Shown: positions 24,747 to 33,263 of the stretch, piece by piece
Layout of the letters: each line of letters starts with the position of its first letter
Position numbering within the stretch: the first letter of the stretch is position 1
Origin: Hyphomicrobiales bacterium
GTDB lineage: Bacteria; Pseudomonadota; Alphaproteobacteria; Rhizobiales; Beijerinckiaceae
NCBI GenBank assembly: GCA_017302635.1
Contig: JAFLCX010000001.1
Location: 1,178,001-1,242,000, forward strand
Length of the DNA: 64,000 nucleotides
Direction: 5' to 3'
Translations under genes and position numbers: made by a program
The notes under the pieces: model-generated
Seen by the model: only the letters and a program-made list of their open reading frames with translations
Told to the model about the DNA's origin: nothing
Database searches by the model: none

Positions 24747-25586
24747 GTGACAGCTATTCTTGATGGCTCCACCCGTCTGATCCTGCATCTGGGCTACCCG
24801 ACAGAGAGCTTTCGCGCGCCGCTGATCTACAATCCCTATTTCGAATCCATCGGGCTCAAGGCTGCCGTGGTTCCGATGGGCGTAAAAGCCGAGGATTTCG
24901 GCATGGTATTCCCGATCCTGCGCCGCATCACGAATTGTCACGGTGCGCTCATCACCATGCCGCACAAGGTGAGCATCGTTTCGATGCTGGACGAAGTCTC
25001 GGACGCCGTGCGGATCGCCAATGCCTGCAATGCTGTGCTCCGGCGCGCCGATGGCGCGCTCATCGGCGATATGTTCGATGGAGAGGGATTCGTGCTTGCC
25101 ATGAAGGGCAAGGGGCAGGCTCTTGGCGGAGGCACAGCCCTGGTTCTCGGTTGCGGCGGTGTGGGTTCGGCGATCGCGGCTGCTCTTGCGCGCCACGGCG
25201 TCTCTGCATTGCGTCTTTTCGATCGAGATCCAGCAGTAGCCGACGGCCTCGCGCGGCGCCTCGGGCAGTTTTACCCGGCCTTGCGCGTGCAGACGGGCTC
25301 GAATGATCCGGTGGGTGCGGATTTCGTTATCAATGCAACCCCTCTGGGCATGAAGCCACACGATCCGATGCCACTCAATGTGGCGCGGCTCGTGCCGGGT
25401 GTTTTCGTGGGCGATGTGGTGATGACGGGGGGCAAGACGGCGTTTCTCGCGGCCGCCGAGGCGCGCGGTGCCACGATCCAGCTCGGGATTGACATGCTCT
25501 ACGAGCAGATTCCGGCCTATCTCGCCTTTTTTGGTTTTCCGGTTGTGGATGCCGGGCAGTTGCGCGCCCTCTCGAAGGCGCGCTGA
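24747..25586 (+). CDS. Shikimate dehydrogenase-family protein with altered substrate pocket
   Basis: A 279-residue AroE-superfamily protein, GTG start with CAGGAG upstream. The NADP(H)-fold motif is LVLGCGGVGSA (central glycine motif). The catalytic lysine and aspartate of AroE appear conserved in ITMPHK and DMFDGEGF. However, the N-terminal HSKSP-type substrate loop of true AroE is replaced by ESFRAP in GYPTESFRAPLIYN, so both shikimate-binding serines are lost. This points to a catabolic or divergent member (quinate dehydrogenase, RifI or SDH-like group) rather than the housekeeping aromatic-pathway enzyme. It faces the 3-dehydroshikimate dehydratase gene, ending 9 bases from it on the other strand. 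Confidence 0.82.
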   Translation: MTAILDGSTRLILHLGYPTESFRAPLIYNPYFESIGLKAAVVPMGVKAEDFGMVFPILRRITNCHGALITMPHKVSIVSMLDEVSDAVRIANACNAVLRRADGALIGDMFDGEGFVLAMKGKGQALGGGTALVLGCGGVGSAIAAALARHGVSALRLFDRDPAVADGLARRLGQFYPALRVQTGSNDPVGADFVINATPLGMKPHDPMPLNVARLVPGVFVGDVVMTGGKTAFLAAAEARGATIQLGIDMLYEQIPAYLAFFGFPVVDAGQLRALSKAR

Positions 25587-25595
25587 GATCGAGAG

Positions 25596-27488
25596 TCACA
25601 GGCCTTCGATCACGTCAGGAGTGGCAATCCGCGACTGCGCCGCGAGCCTCACCCCGGCATTGGCTGCGCCATAGCCCGCATAGCCATTGCGCTCGACGAT
25701 CTCGAGAAAGAATCCCCCTTCGAGCGCAACAGTATAGGCGTGGAAGAAGCTGCCTTTCTCGTCTCGATCGTAGAGGATACCGAGCGTTTTCAATGCCTCG
25801 ATGTCTTCGGTCGGCAGGTCGCTGCGTGTTTCGAGATCATCGTAATAGTTTTGCGGAATAGGCAGCATTGGTACACCGCGCGCGACAAGGTGGCGCAGGG
25901 TGGCGCGGATATCTCGCGTTGCCAGCGCGATATGCTGGACGCCTGAACCGAAGAAATCCGTGATGAACCGCGCCGAAAGCGTGCGGTGGCTTTGCGAGCC
26001 GTTCAGCACAAGGCGCAGCCCTTCTCCGTCCGCAATCCCGCTTTCGATCACCTGGCTCTGCACCACGCCGCCGGGATCAACCACGGCCTGGCTGGGCGTT
26101 TTCTGCGCCGAAAACAGCGAGGTGTAGAACAAGAGCCAGGTCAGCATTTCCTCGTATTGCATGCTCTGCGAAATGTGATCGATCGCTTCGAGGCCGATCG
26201 ACTGATCCGGCGCGCCCGTGGGCAGAAAGTCGATCTCGGCCCAGCGCGAGAGCGAAGGCGTGTCATCCACCAGATAGACGAGGCTGCCGCCAAGCCCGCG
26301 TACAGCCGGGATGTCGATCTCGCCGGGACCCACGGCACCGCTATGCGGGGTATCGAGCAGGGCTGTTGCGCGCGCAATCGCCACCCGCGCATCCGGCACA
26401 TGCAGCGCGATGGCGCAGACCGAAGTACCGTGCGTGATCTGGTAGGAATGCGCGAAGCCTTCCTTGTCGCTGTTCACCACGATGCTGATCCGGCCCTGTC
26501 GCCACAGCGAAACCTCTTTCGAGCGGTGCTGTCCGGCCCGCGCAAACCCGAGTTGACCGAGCAGGTTCTCGAAGGCAGCCCTCCCGCTTTCATCGACCGC
26601 GAATTCGATGAACTCCACCGCCCTGACCGGGGCCGCCGCTGGCAAGGCGTCGAAACCGGGGACGGGCCTTCCCGAGCGCTTCCGAGCCTCGTCCATCAGC
26701 CAGATCAGAGAGCGATGGCCGTCTCGCGCCACGGAGCGCGCGGAACCGGCTCGGAAACGGTCGTTGAAGATTTCGAGGCTGAGAGGGCCATCGTAGCCGG
26801 TCGCGAGAAGCGCATCCATGAAAGCCGGCAGGTCGAAATCGCCCTGTCCAGGCAGGCAGCGCCAGTGCCGGCTCCAGGAGAGAGGGTCCATCTGCAGGCG
26901 CGGCGCATCGGCGATCTGCACGAGGAAAATCCGGTCGCCGGGGATGTTTCGGATCGTGCCGAGGTCGAGTCCGCGCGCCTCGATGTGGAAACTGTCGAGA
27001 ATGAGCCCGACATTGTCGCATTCCGCCCGCCGCACCACTTCCCAGGCATCGCGATAATCCGATACATGCCGCCCCCAGGCGAGAGCCTCATAGCCGATGC
27101 GCATGCCTCGTTTCGCGGCTCGTGACCCGAGTTCCGCGAAATCCGTCGCGAGGCGGCCGATGCCCCCCTGTGCTTCGGGCGAAAGCGACGAGCAGACGAA
27201 GAGCAGGTCGCTGTCCAGTTCCTGCAGCAAGTCGAATTTGCGCTCGGCGCGATCAAGCGCGTGCTGACGACGGGGTTCGGGGAGGCCCTCGAAATCCCGG
27301 AAAGGCTGGCAGGTGATGATCTTGAGGCCGAGATCCTCGCAGATGCGCCGGACCTCGGCAGGAGAGCCGGGATGCGCGATGAGGTCGTTCTCGAAAATCT
27401 CGACCGCGCGAAATCCCGCCGCCGCAATCGCTTCGAGCTTCTCGGTCAGGTTTCCGGAAATGCAGACGGTTGCGATGGAGGGTTTCAT
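25596..27488 (-). CDS. 3-dehydroshikimate dehydratase, TIM barrel fused to HPPD-like domain
   Basis: A 630-residue two-domain protein. Residues about 1-280 are a xylose-isomerase-like TIM barrel with metal ligands typical of the AsbF/QuiC dehydratases (GYEALAWGRH, LDSFHIEARG, SLEIFND). Residues about 290-610 are a vicinal-oxygen-chelate domain like 4-hydroxyphenylpyruvate dioxygenase, and it keeps all three metal ligands: IDHIS, VQHIA and FFLEIVER. This fusion is known for QsuB/QuiC-type enzymes that dehydrate 3-dehydroshikimate to protocatechuate. Its ATG overlaps the end of the Gfo/Idh gene (ATGA). With the importer upstream it forms a quinate/shikimate utilisation operon. Confidence 0.88.
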   Translation of the reverse strand: MKPSIATVCISGNLTEKLEAIAAAGFRAVEIFENDLIAHPGSPAEVRRICEDLGLKIITCQPFRDFEGLPEPRRQHALDRAERKFDLLQELDSDLLFVCSSLSPEAQGGIGRLATDFAELGSRAAKRGMRIGYEALAWGRHVSDYRDAWEVVRRAECDNVGLILDSFHIEARGLDLGTIRNIPGDRIFLVQIADAPRLQMDPLSWSRHWRCLPGQGDFDLPAFMDALLATGYDGPLSLEIFNDRFRAGSARSVARDGHRSLIWLMDEARKRSGRPVPGFDALPAAAPVRAVEFIEFAVDESGRAAFENLLGQLGFARAGQHRSKEVSLWRQGRISIVVNSDKEGFAHSYQITHGTSVCAIALHVPDARVAIARATALLDTPHSGAVGPGEIDIPAVRGLGGSLVYLVDDTPSLSRWAEIDFLPTGAPDQSIGLEAIDHISQSMQYEEMLTWLLFYTSLFSAQKTPSQAVVDPGGVVQSQVIESGIADGEGLRLVLNGSQSHRTLSARFITDFFGSGVQHIALATRDIRATLRHLVARGVPMLPIPQNYYDDLETRSDLPTEDIEALKTLGILYDRDEKGSFFHAYTVALEGGFFLEIVERNGYAGYGAANAGVRLAAQSRIATPDVIEGL

Positions 27489-28525
27489 GCGTTTTTCCCG
27501 GTTTCATCGGTGAGCGCGGCACGGTGGATCATCTCGATCACCCTCAGGCTTTCCAGTCCTTCACGCCCCGGAACAAGCGGGGCCTCGCCGTCACGAATGA
27601 TGCGGCAGAACTGCACGATTTGCAGGCGCAAAGGATCAGGTGTCGCAGCGATATGCCGCTCGTTCAGGAAAGGCTCATGCCAGCCACGCCTGCTGCCGTT
27701 CCGCCAGAGTTCCAGCCGCGGAATCGTGAGTGAACCTTCGGTTCCGCCGATGAGATAACAGTTCTCATCCGTGCGCGGATAAGCTGCATTTTCGCCTGAT
27801 GTGTGCTCCCAACTCCAGGGTGCCACGATCGTATCGGAGACGTTGAAGGTTCCCAAAGCGCCATTGGCAAAGCGCAGGAGCACGACGGCAGTCTCTTCGA
27901 CCGGAAAATTGCGCACGATCGAAGAGCGCATGGCGCGCACTTCCGTGATCTCGCCGCACAGGAAGCGCAGGAGATCGATATCGTGGATCAGGTTGATCAG
28001 GATTGGCCCGGCTCCGGCCTCGCGACGCCAGGCGATTTCGTAGTAATCGTCGGGTTTGATCAGCCAGAAAAAGCCGTGCACCGAGATGATGCGACCAAGG
28101 CGCCCGTCTTCAATGAACTGTTTCGCCTTCAGAATCAGCGGATTATGGCGTCGGTGATGCCCGACCGCGAGTGGCAGGCCGGCTTTTTCCGCAGCTGACA
28201 CCAGTTGCTCCGCCCCGAAGATGTCAGTTGCGAGCGGCTTTTCCACCAGAAGGGGCAGGCCAGCCTCGATCGCGGCAAGGCCATGCTCGACATGCATGGC
28301 GTTCGGCGTCGCGATGATCAGGCCATCCGGCCTGTCATCCTTGAGTGCTGAGCCAAGATTGGCGTGCCATCGCAACCCCCGGTTTTGTGCGAAAGCGCGA
28401 GCATCCTCGCTGGGGTCGATGATCGAGTGCAGGGCCGCTATCGGCTCGGCCAGAATGTGTTCGACGTGCCGCCGGCCGATCAGCCCGGCACCCATCACAG
28501 CAAGGCGGACTGGATGGGCGTTCAT
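27485..28525 (-). CDS. Gfo/Idh/MocA-family oxidoreductase
   Basis: A 346-residue NAD(P)-dependent oxidoreductase. The Rossmann motif GAGLIGRRH is at 12-20 and the family lysine is in VEKP (94-97). The C-terminal alpha/beta domain contains GAGPILINLIHDIDLLRFL with the usual catalytic histidine region. Members oxidise sugars, inositols, quinate or shikimate. It starts three bases after LivF and overlaps the 3-dehydroshikimate dehydratase start. The position suggests that it oxidises the imported cyclitol acid (quinate or shikimate) to the dehydratase substrate. Function by context only. Confidence 0.85.
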   Translation of the reverse strand: MNAHPVRLAVMGAGLIGRRHVEHILAEPIAALHSIIDPSEDARAFAQNRGLRWHANLGSALKDDRPDGLIIATPNAMHVEHGLAAIEAGLPLLVEKPLATDIFGAEQLVSAAEKAGLPLAVGHHRRHNPLILKAKQFIEDGRLGRIISVHGFFWLIKPDDYYEIAWRREAGAGPILINLIHDIDLLRFLCGEITEVRAMRSSIVRNFPVEETAVVLLRFANGALGTFNVSDTIVAPWSWEHTSGENAAYPRTDENCYLIGGTEGSLTIPRLELWRNGSRRGWHEPFLNERHIAATPDPLRLQIVQFCRIIRDGEAPLVPGREGLESLRVIEMIHRAALTDETGKNA

Positions 28526-28528
28526 TTT

Positions 28529-29266
28529 TCACTCGACCTCTGCCATGGCGCCGCCAAGGAAGAGCTGGGCCACGCGCGGATCATGCAGGATCTCACGTGC
28601 CGGCCCCTGCATTCGGGTGCGACCCAGTTCGAGCACAAGGCCTTCATCGGACATTTCCAGAGCCGAGCGGGCATTCTGTTCCACCATCAGGATGGTGACG
28701 CCGCGATTGCGCAGATCGGTGAGGATGCCGAACGTTTCCTGCACCAGAAGCGGCGAAAGCCCGATGGAGGGCTCGTCGATCAGGATGAGCTTGGGGTCGA
28801 GCAGCAGACCGCGCATGATCTCGAGCTGTTTCTGCTGCCCGCCTGAAAGGGTCGAGGCCTGCTGGTCGGCCTTCTGGCGCAGGCTGGGGAAACGGTCGAG
28901 CGCAGCTTCGATCCGCGCGGGCATGTCGGTGATGTCCGGCCCCGCTGCGACGGCGCCGAATTCAAGATTGTGGCGTACGGAAAGCTCGGGAAAAATGTTG
29001 CGCCCCTGCGGCACATAGACGATGCCAGCCTCCAGCAGACGGCGCGGCGACCAGCCGGTGATATCGGTCCCGTTGAAGCGGATTGTGCCGGACGAGAGGT
29101 TCAGAAGGCCGAAAATCGCCTTGAAGACCGTCGATTTCCCGGCCCCGTTCGGGCCGATGATCGTGATGATCGCGCCACGCCGGACCCGGAAGCTTGTTCC
29201 GTGCAGGATCGTGATCCGCCCGTAGCCGCCGACGACTTCATCGAGTTCGAGGATGGGATTGTCCAT
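28529..29266 (-). CDS. livF: Liv-type ABC transporter ATPase LivF
   Basis: A 245-residue ATPase of the branched-chain amino acid (HAAT) importer family. Walker A GPNGAGKS is at 38-45, the signature LSGGQQKQ lies near 140, Walker B is in LILIDEP, and the tail lacks the extra C-terminal part of LivG. It works with LivG on the LivH-LivM channel. The start at 29266 (MDNPILELDE) was chosen by homology; it begins 11 bases after the livG stop. Liv-type importers also carry aromatic and hydroxy acids, which fits the catabolic genes that follow. Confidence 0.9.
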   Translation of the reverse strand: MDNPILELDEVVGGYGRITILHGTSFRVRRGAIITIIGPNGAGKSTVFKAIFGLLNLSSGTIRFNGTDITGWSPRRLLEAGIVYVPQGRNIFPELSVRHNLEFGAVAAGPDITDMPARIEAALDRFPSLRQKADQQASTLSGGQQKQLEIMRGLLLDPKLILIDEPSIGLSPLLVQETFGILTDLRNRGVTILMVEQNARSALEMSDEGLVLELGRTRMQGPAREILHDPRVAQLFLGGAMAEVE

Positions 29267-29277
29267 GCCGGTCACCC

Positions 29278-30021
29278 TCAATGGCCGAGATAGGCTTCGA
29301 TGACGGCCGGGTTGGCGCGCACTTCGTCTGGCGAGCCGATCGCGAGCACCTTGCCCTCGGCCATCACCAGCACGCGCGTGCACAGGCTCATCACGAAATC
29401 CATATTGTGTTCGATGACGACAAAGGTTGCGCCAGCCTCGGCGTTCATGGCGCGCAAACGCTCCTTGAGGTCGCCCAGCATGGTGAGGTTCACGCCGCCG
29501 GCGGGTTCATCGAGCAGCACGAGGCGCGGCCCGGCCATGAAGGCCATCGCGGCATCAAGCAGCTTCTGTTGGCCATAGGAGAGTCCGCCCGCCTTGGCCT
29601 CGGCGAGATGTCCGAGCCTGAAGAAGCCGATCATCCGGTCTGCCTCCGCGGTCAGCCCCGCATCGCGCGCGCCGAACAGGCGCGAGATCATCGTGCCCTT
29701 GTGCTCCTGCCCGGCGAGAATGAGATTCTCGCGCACGCTCAGCTCGGGAAAGACCTGGAGAAGCTGGAAGGTGCGGCTGACGCCGCGCTTGTTCATCTCC
29801 TCGGGGGTCAGCCCGGTGACATCCTGTCCGTCGAGCTTCACGCGGCCGGCCGAGGGTGTGAGCTGGCCGAGGACACAGTTGAACAGGGTCGATTTTCCGC
29901 AGCCATTCGGGCCAATAATCCCGAGAATTTCGCCTTCTCGCACCGCAAAGCTCACATCCTCGACGGCAACAATGCCGCCGAAATGCTTCGCGATGTGCTC
30001 GACTTCCAGAACGTTTTTCAT
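29278..30021 (-). CDS. livG: Liv-type ABC transporter ATPase LivG
   Basis: A 247-residue ATPase. Walker A GPNGCGKST is at 37-45, the signature is the LivG-type LSYGQQK, Walker B is LVLLDEPAGGVN, and a C-terminal tail ends AVIEAYLGH, the usual LivG ending. Its ATG overlaps the stop of livM by four bases. It pairs with LivF to energise the importer. Confidence 0.92.
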   Translation of the reverse strand: MKNVLEVEHIAKHFGGIVAVEDVSFAVREGEILGIIGPNGCGKSTLFNCVLGQLTPSAGRVKLDGQDVTGLTPEEMNKRGVSRTFQLLQVFPELSVRENLILAGQEHKGTMISRLFGARDAGLTAEADRMIGFFRLGHLAEAKAGGLSYGQQKLLDAAMAFMAGPRLVLLDEPAGGVNLTMLGDLKERLRAMNAEAGATFVVIEHNMDFVMSLCTRVLVMAEGKVLAIGSPDEVRANPAVIEAYLGH

Positions 30022-31019
30022 GGCTGCTCTTCCCGGAGCGGCAGGTTGCGCCCCATCGGGCGACGGCGGATTGCGTTCCAGAATCGCTCGAACAGGCCAA
30101 GCATGCCTTGCGGGCAGGCGATCAGCAGCGCCACGACAATGGCCGCGAAGAGAATGAGGTAAAGTCCGCCGGTGAAGCGCAGCCATTCGGGCAGAACCAC
30201 GCCGAGCAAGGCCCCGACGAAGGGACCGAGCTGATAGCCGGACCCACCCGCCACCACCATCAACAGCAGGAAGAAAGAGGCCGAGAGCGCGAAGGGCGAC
30301 GGGTCGATGAACTCCACCAGCGGGGCATAGAGCGCGCCTGCGAACCCGGCATAGGCCGAGCCGATCGCGAAGGCGAGCAGCGTGTAGGCGCGGATATTGA
30401 TTCCGAGCGAGGCGGCACGCACCGGGTTCTCGCGCAAAGCGAGGAAGGCCCGGCCCCAGGGCGAGCGGATCAGCCACCACAGAGCCAGAGCCAGAAGCAC
30501 GGTGGCGACGACAACAAAGCGATGGAAGGCGAGGTGCCCGTCGAGCTTCAGCCCGAACAGGGTGGGGCGCGGAATGTTCGAGAGCCCGAACACGCCGCCT
30601 GTCAGCCATTGCTCGTTGCGCAGCACGAGCCAGACGAGTGTCGAGAAGGCGAGGGTGACGAAGGCGAGGTAATGCGCCTTCACCCGCAGGGCCGGGAAAC
30701 CCAGCAACAGCCCGATCGCGAAGGTCAGCAGACCCGAGATCGCGAAGGCTGGGAGCCAGCCCATGCCGCCCTTCGTCGTGAGCAATGCGGTGGCATAGGC
30801 ACCGATGCCCATGAAGGCCGCTTGGGCAAGGCTCTTCAGGCCCGCGACCCCAAGCGTGAGGTTGAGTCCCATCACTGCCACCGCTGTCACCAGCCAGAGC
30901 GAGAGCACGTAAGTGCCGTATCGACCCATGCCGGCAGGCACGAACCACAGAACGAGGGCCCCCAGGATCAGCGTCAGGAACACGCCGTCGAGGCGGGAGA
31001 GGAGTGAGGAATGTATCAT
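30018..31019 (-). CDS. livM: Liv-type ABC transporter permease LivM
   Basis: A 333-residue permease with about ten hydrophobic segments, including LGVAGLKSLAQAAFMGIGAYATA and the conserved ALRENPVRAASLGI loop of LivM proteins. The ATG at 31019 overlaps the livH stop (ATGA) and its own stop overlaps livG. It forms the transport channel with LivH. Confidence 0.92.
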   Translation of the reverse strand: MIHSSLLSRLDGVFLTLILGALVLWFVPAGMGRYGTYVLSLWLVTAVAVMGLNLTLGVAGLKSLAQAAFMGIGAYATALLTTKGGMGWLPAFAISGLLTFAIGLLLGFPALRVKAHYLAFVTLAFSTLVWLVLRNEQWLTGGVFGLSNIPRPTLFGLKLDGHLAFHRFVVVATVLLALALWWLIRSPWGRAFLALRENPVRAASLGINIRAYTLLAFAIGSAYAGFAGALYAPLVEFIDPSPFALSASFFLLLMVVAGGSGYQLGPFVGALLGVVLPEWLRFTGGLYLILFAAIVVALLIACPQGMLGLFERFWNAIRRRPMGRNLPLREEQP

Positions 31020-31894
31020 ACCCGACGCTCCTCCTTGCGGCCGAAAAGTCCTTCCGGCTTCACCAGAATGATGATGACGAGCAGCACGAGCGGCACGGCG
31101 AGGCGGTAGGAGGTGGAGATATAGGCCGCCGCGAGGCTGTCGATGACGCCGACAATCAGCCCGCCTGCCAAAGCGCCGCGCACCTGATTGAAGCCTCCGA
31201 CAATCGCGGCGATGAAAGCGAAAAGCCCGATCACCTCGCCATTCGAGAATTTCGCGAGATAGATTGGCGAGATCAGCACGGAAGCGAGGGCGGCAAGCCC
31301 GGCATTGATCAGGAAGGTGAGCATCACCATCCGCGCCACGGGAATGCCAAGAACGAGCGCAACATTGGGGTTCTGAGCCGCCGCCTGCATCTGCCGCCCG
31401 GTTTTCGTGCGGGTCACGAACCATTGCAGTCCGCCGATCGCGGCACAGGCGACCAGAATGATGGCGATATGCTGGAGCGAGATCGAAACTCCGCCGAGCG
31501 AGATCGTCTGGACCGGCAGGAAAGACGGAAAGTTCTGTGCTTCGGCCGAGAATCCATCCTTGGCGCCCTCTTTCATGATGATCGCCAGCGCCATCGTTGC
31601 AATTGCCAGGGGCAGCACACCATGCCGGATCATCGGATCGACGATCACGATCTTGAAGCCCCAGCCGAACAGCAGCACGAAGAGCGCGATGCCGAGAACG
31701 GTCGCGAGCCAGAATGGAGCGCCAAGAAACCCGACCATCGCGAGGATCAGGATCGCCGGCAGCATGACGAACTCGCCCTGTGCGAAATTGATGGTCTGTG
31801 ACGTTTGCCAGACGAGTGTGAAGCCGATGGCGGCGAGCGCATAGATCGCGCCGGTCGCGAGCCCGGCAATCAGATAGGCGATGAATTCGGCCAT
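31016..31894 (-). CDS. livH: Liv-type ABC transporter permease LivH
   Basis: A 292-residue permease with about eight hydrophobic segments. It has the LivH start (YLIAGLATGAIYALAAIGFTLV), NFAQGEFVMLPA and the AAQNPNVALVLGI loop. A GTG three bases upstream (31897) is an alternative start. It lies about 105 bases downstream of the binding-protein gene, after a strong hairpin, and overlaps livM by four bases. Confidence 0.92.
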   Translation of the reverse strand: MAEFIAYLIAGLATGAIYALAAIGFTLVWQTSQTINFAQGEFVMLPAILILAMVGFLGAPFWLATVLGIALFVLLFGWGFKIVIVDPMIRHGVLPLAIATMALAIIMKEGAKDGFSAEAQNFPSFLPVQTISLGGVSISLQHIAIILVACAAIGGLQWFVTRTKTGRQMQAAAQNPNVALVLGIPVARMVMLTFLINAGLAALASVLISPIYLAKFSNGEVIGLFAFIAAIVGGFNQVRGALAGGLIVGVIDSLAAAYISTSYRLAVPLVLLVIIILVKPEGLFGRKEERRV

Positions 31895-31930
31895 CACGGA
31901 AAACTCCGGTTTCTTGGCATGCCTTCAGGA

Positions 31931-31955
31931 CATCCCGGCCAAAGAGGCCGGGATG
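31931..31955 (-). promoter_or_regulatory. Hairpin between Liv binding-protein gene and permeases
   Basis: A perfect 10 bp inverted repeat CATCCCGGCC/GGCCGGGATG with a five-base loop sits in the gap between the Liv binding-protein stop and livH. No T-run follows on the minus strand. As with the hairpin at 20339-20378, it probably protects or attenuates the transcript so that the binding protein is made in excess over the membrane parts. Confidence 0.7.
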
Positions 31956-31998
31956 ACAGGGAGCCTCGTTGGCGCTGCTGACCAGCGCCTCGAACCCA

Positions 31999-33135
31999 TC
32001 AGGGATTGATCATCGGCAGGGTTTCTTTGATGACCTGTTTGCCGGCAACCACCTCGGCAAGGAAACTCTCGCGATCGATATCGCCGTTGGTCTCGATCTT
32101 GGTTTCGATCATGATCCCCGGCTCGTCTTTCGGGGTGATGCGGGCGCCGCGCAGCGTGTCGGCCAGGCCTTTCTTGTCGAATTTCTTCTGCTTTTCGGTG
32201 GCCCATTTCACCATGTGCACGGCCATGTAGCCCTTGAGGCCGTTATGGTCCGAAATCGCGTTGAATCGCTGCTGGAACTTCTTGCCGAATTCCTGGAATG
32301 CCGGCACCGGTGCATCGATCGAGAGGCCGACATGGCCCTTCACCCCCTCGGCGGCGGCTCCGGCGAGCTGGATCACCTTCGCGCCCAGCAGGGTGGTTTC
32401 ACCCACCATCGGCTTGTTGATACCCTGTTGCTTGGCGGCCGTGAGGAATCGCGCGCTTTCCTCTTCGTTGAGATAGACAAAGACGGCGTCCGCATTCGCG
32501 TTTTTCACCTTGATCGCGTCCGCGGCGAAATCGGCCTGGCCCTGCTCGGTCGAGACGTCGGCGACCACCTTGATGCCGCGCTTTTCAAGCTCGGGGAGGA
32601 TCGAATCGCGGCCGCCCTTGCCGAAATCGTTGTTCACCCAGACAACCGCGACGGTCTTCGCCTTCACGCCATTCTGGAGGTAGGTCGCGATTTTCGGCAT
32701 CGCCGCCGATTGGCTGAGCGAAGTGCGGAAAATATAGGGGTTGCCCTGCTTGGTGAGGCCCGCCGCCTCACCGCCGACAATCTGGGCAATCTCGGCACGC
32801 TGTGCGATCTGCATCGAGGCGCCGATCGGGCCCGAAAAGACCGGGCCAAGCACCGCATAGGTGCCTTCATCGATGGCGCGCTGCACGGCGGCGCGCGTGT
32901 TCCCCGGATTGGTCTGGGTATCGTAATGGATGATCTCGATCTGCCGGCCCAGAATGCCGCCCTTGGCATTGATGTCGGCGACGGCAAGATCGATGCCGTT
33001 CTTCCAGTTGGTGCCGGCCGTGGCGCCTGCGCCGGACAGTTCCACCACGTTGATGAGCTTGATCTTCTCCTGCGCGAGCGCCGGGCTCACGACTGAAAGC
33101 GCCGCGAAGGCCGCAGCGAGAACCGAATTTTTCAT
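31999..33135 (-). CDS. Liv-type ABC transporter substrate-binding protein
   Basis: A 378-residue periplasmic binding protein (Peripla_BP_6 type). Residues 1-21 form a signal peptide ending in SPALA before QEKIKL. The mature protein shows NVVELSGAGATAGTNWKNG and LAVADINAKGGILGRQIE, typical of LivJ/K-like and aromatic-acid binding proteins. GGGAGGAAAGAG precedes the ATG. It is the first gene of the Liv importer operon and lies downstream of the LysR gene. The co-transcribed dehydrogenase and 3-dehydroshikimate dehydratase suggest quinate, shikimate or a related hydroxy acid as ligand; this is inference. Confidence 0.9.
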   Translation of the reverse strand: MKNSVLAAAFAALSVVSPALAQEKIKLINVVELSGAGATAGTNWKNGIDLAVADINAKGGILGRQIEIIHYDTQTNPGNTRAAVQRAIDEGTYAVLGPVFSGPIGASMQIAQRAEIAQIVGGEAAGLTKQGNPYIFRTSLSQSAAMPKIATYLQNGVKAKTVAVVWVNNDFGKGGRDSILPELEKRGIKVVADVSTEQGQADFAADAIKVKNANADAVFVYLNEEESARFLTAAKQQGINKPMVGETTLLGAKVIQLAGAAAEGVKGHVGLSIDAPVPAFQEFGKKFQQRFNAISDHNGLKGYMAVHMVKWATEKQKKFDKKGLADTLRGARITPKDEPGIMIETKIETNGDIDRESFLAEVVAGKQVIKETLPMINP

Positions 33136-33248
33136 CTCTTTCCTCCCTCAGGGCTTCCGGCAACACGTCTCGGTTGCCTGCCGGTCCTGATGGAAGCGAT
33201 TTAGCCGCGAGGAAAAACTAAACACAAGAACCACTTTGTCACTTAAAC

Positions 33249-33263
33249 ATAACATCAGGTTAT
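33249..33263. promoter_or_regulatory. Candidate LysR-type regulator box upstream of Liv operon
   Basis: ATAAC-ATCAG-GTTAT is a perfect 5+5 inverted repeat with a five-base spacer and contains T-N11-A, the consensus form of LysR-type recognition sites. It overlaps the stop codon of the LysR gene and lies 114 bases upstream of the binding-protein start, a usual distance for an activator site. Binding is inferred. Confidence 0.5.
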
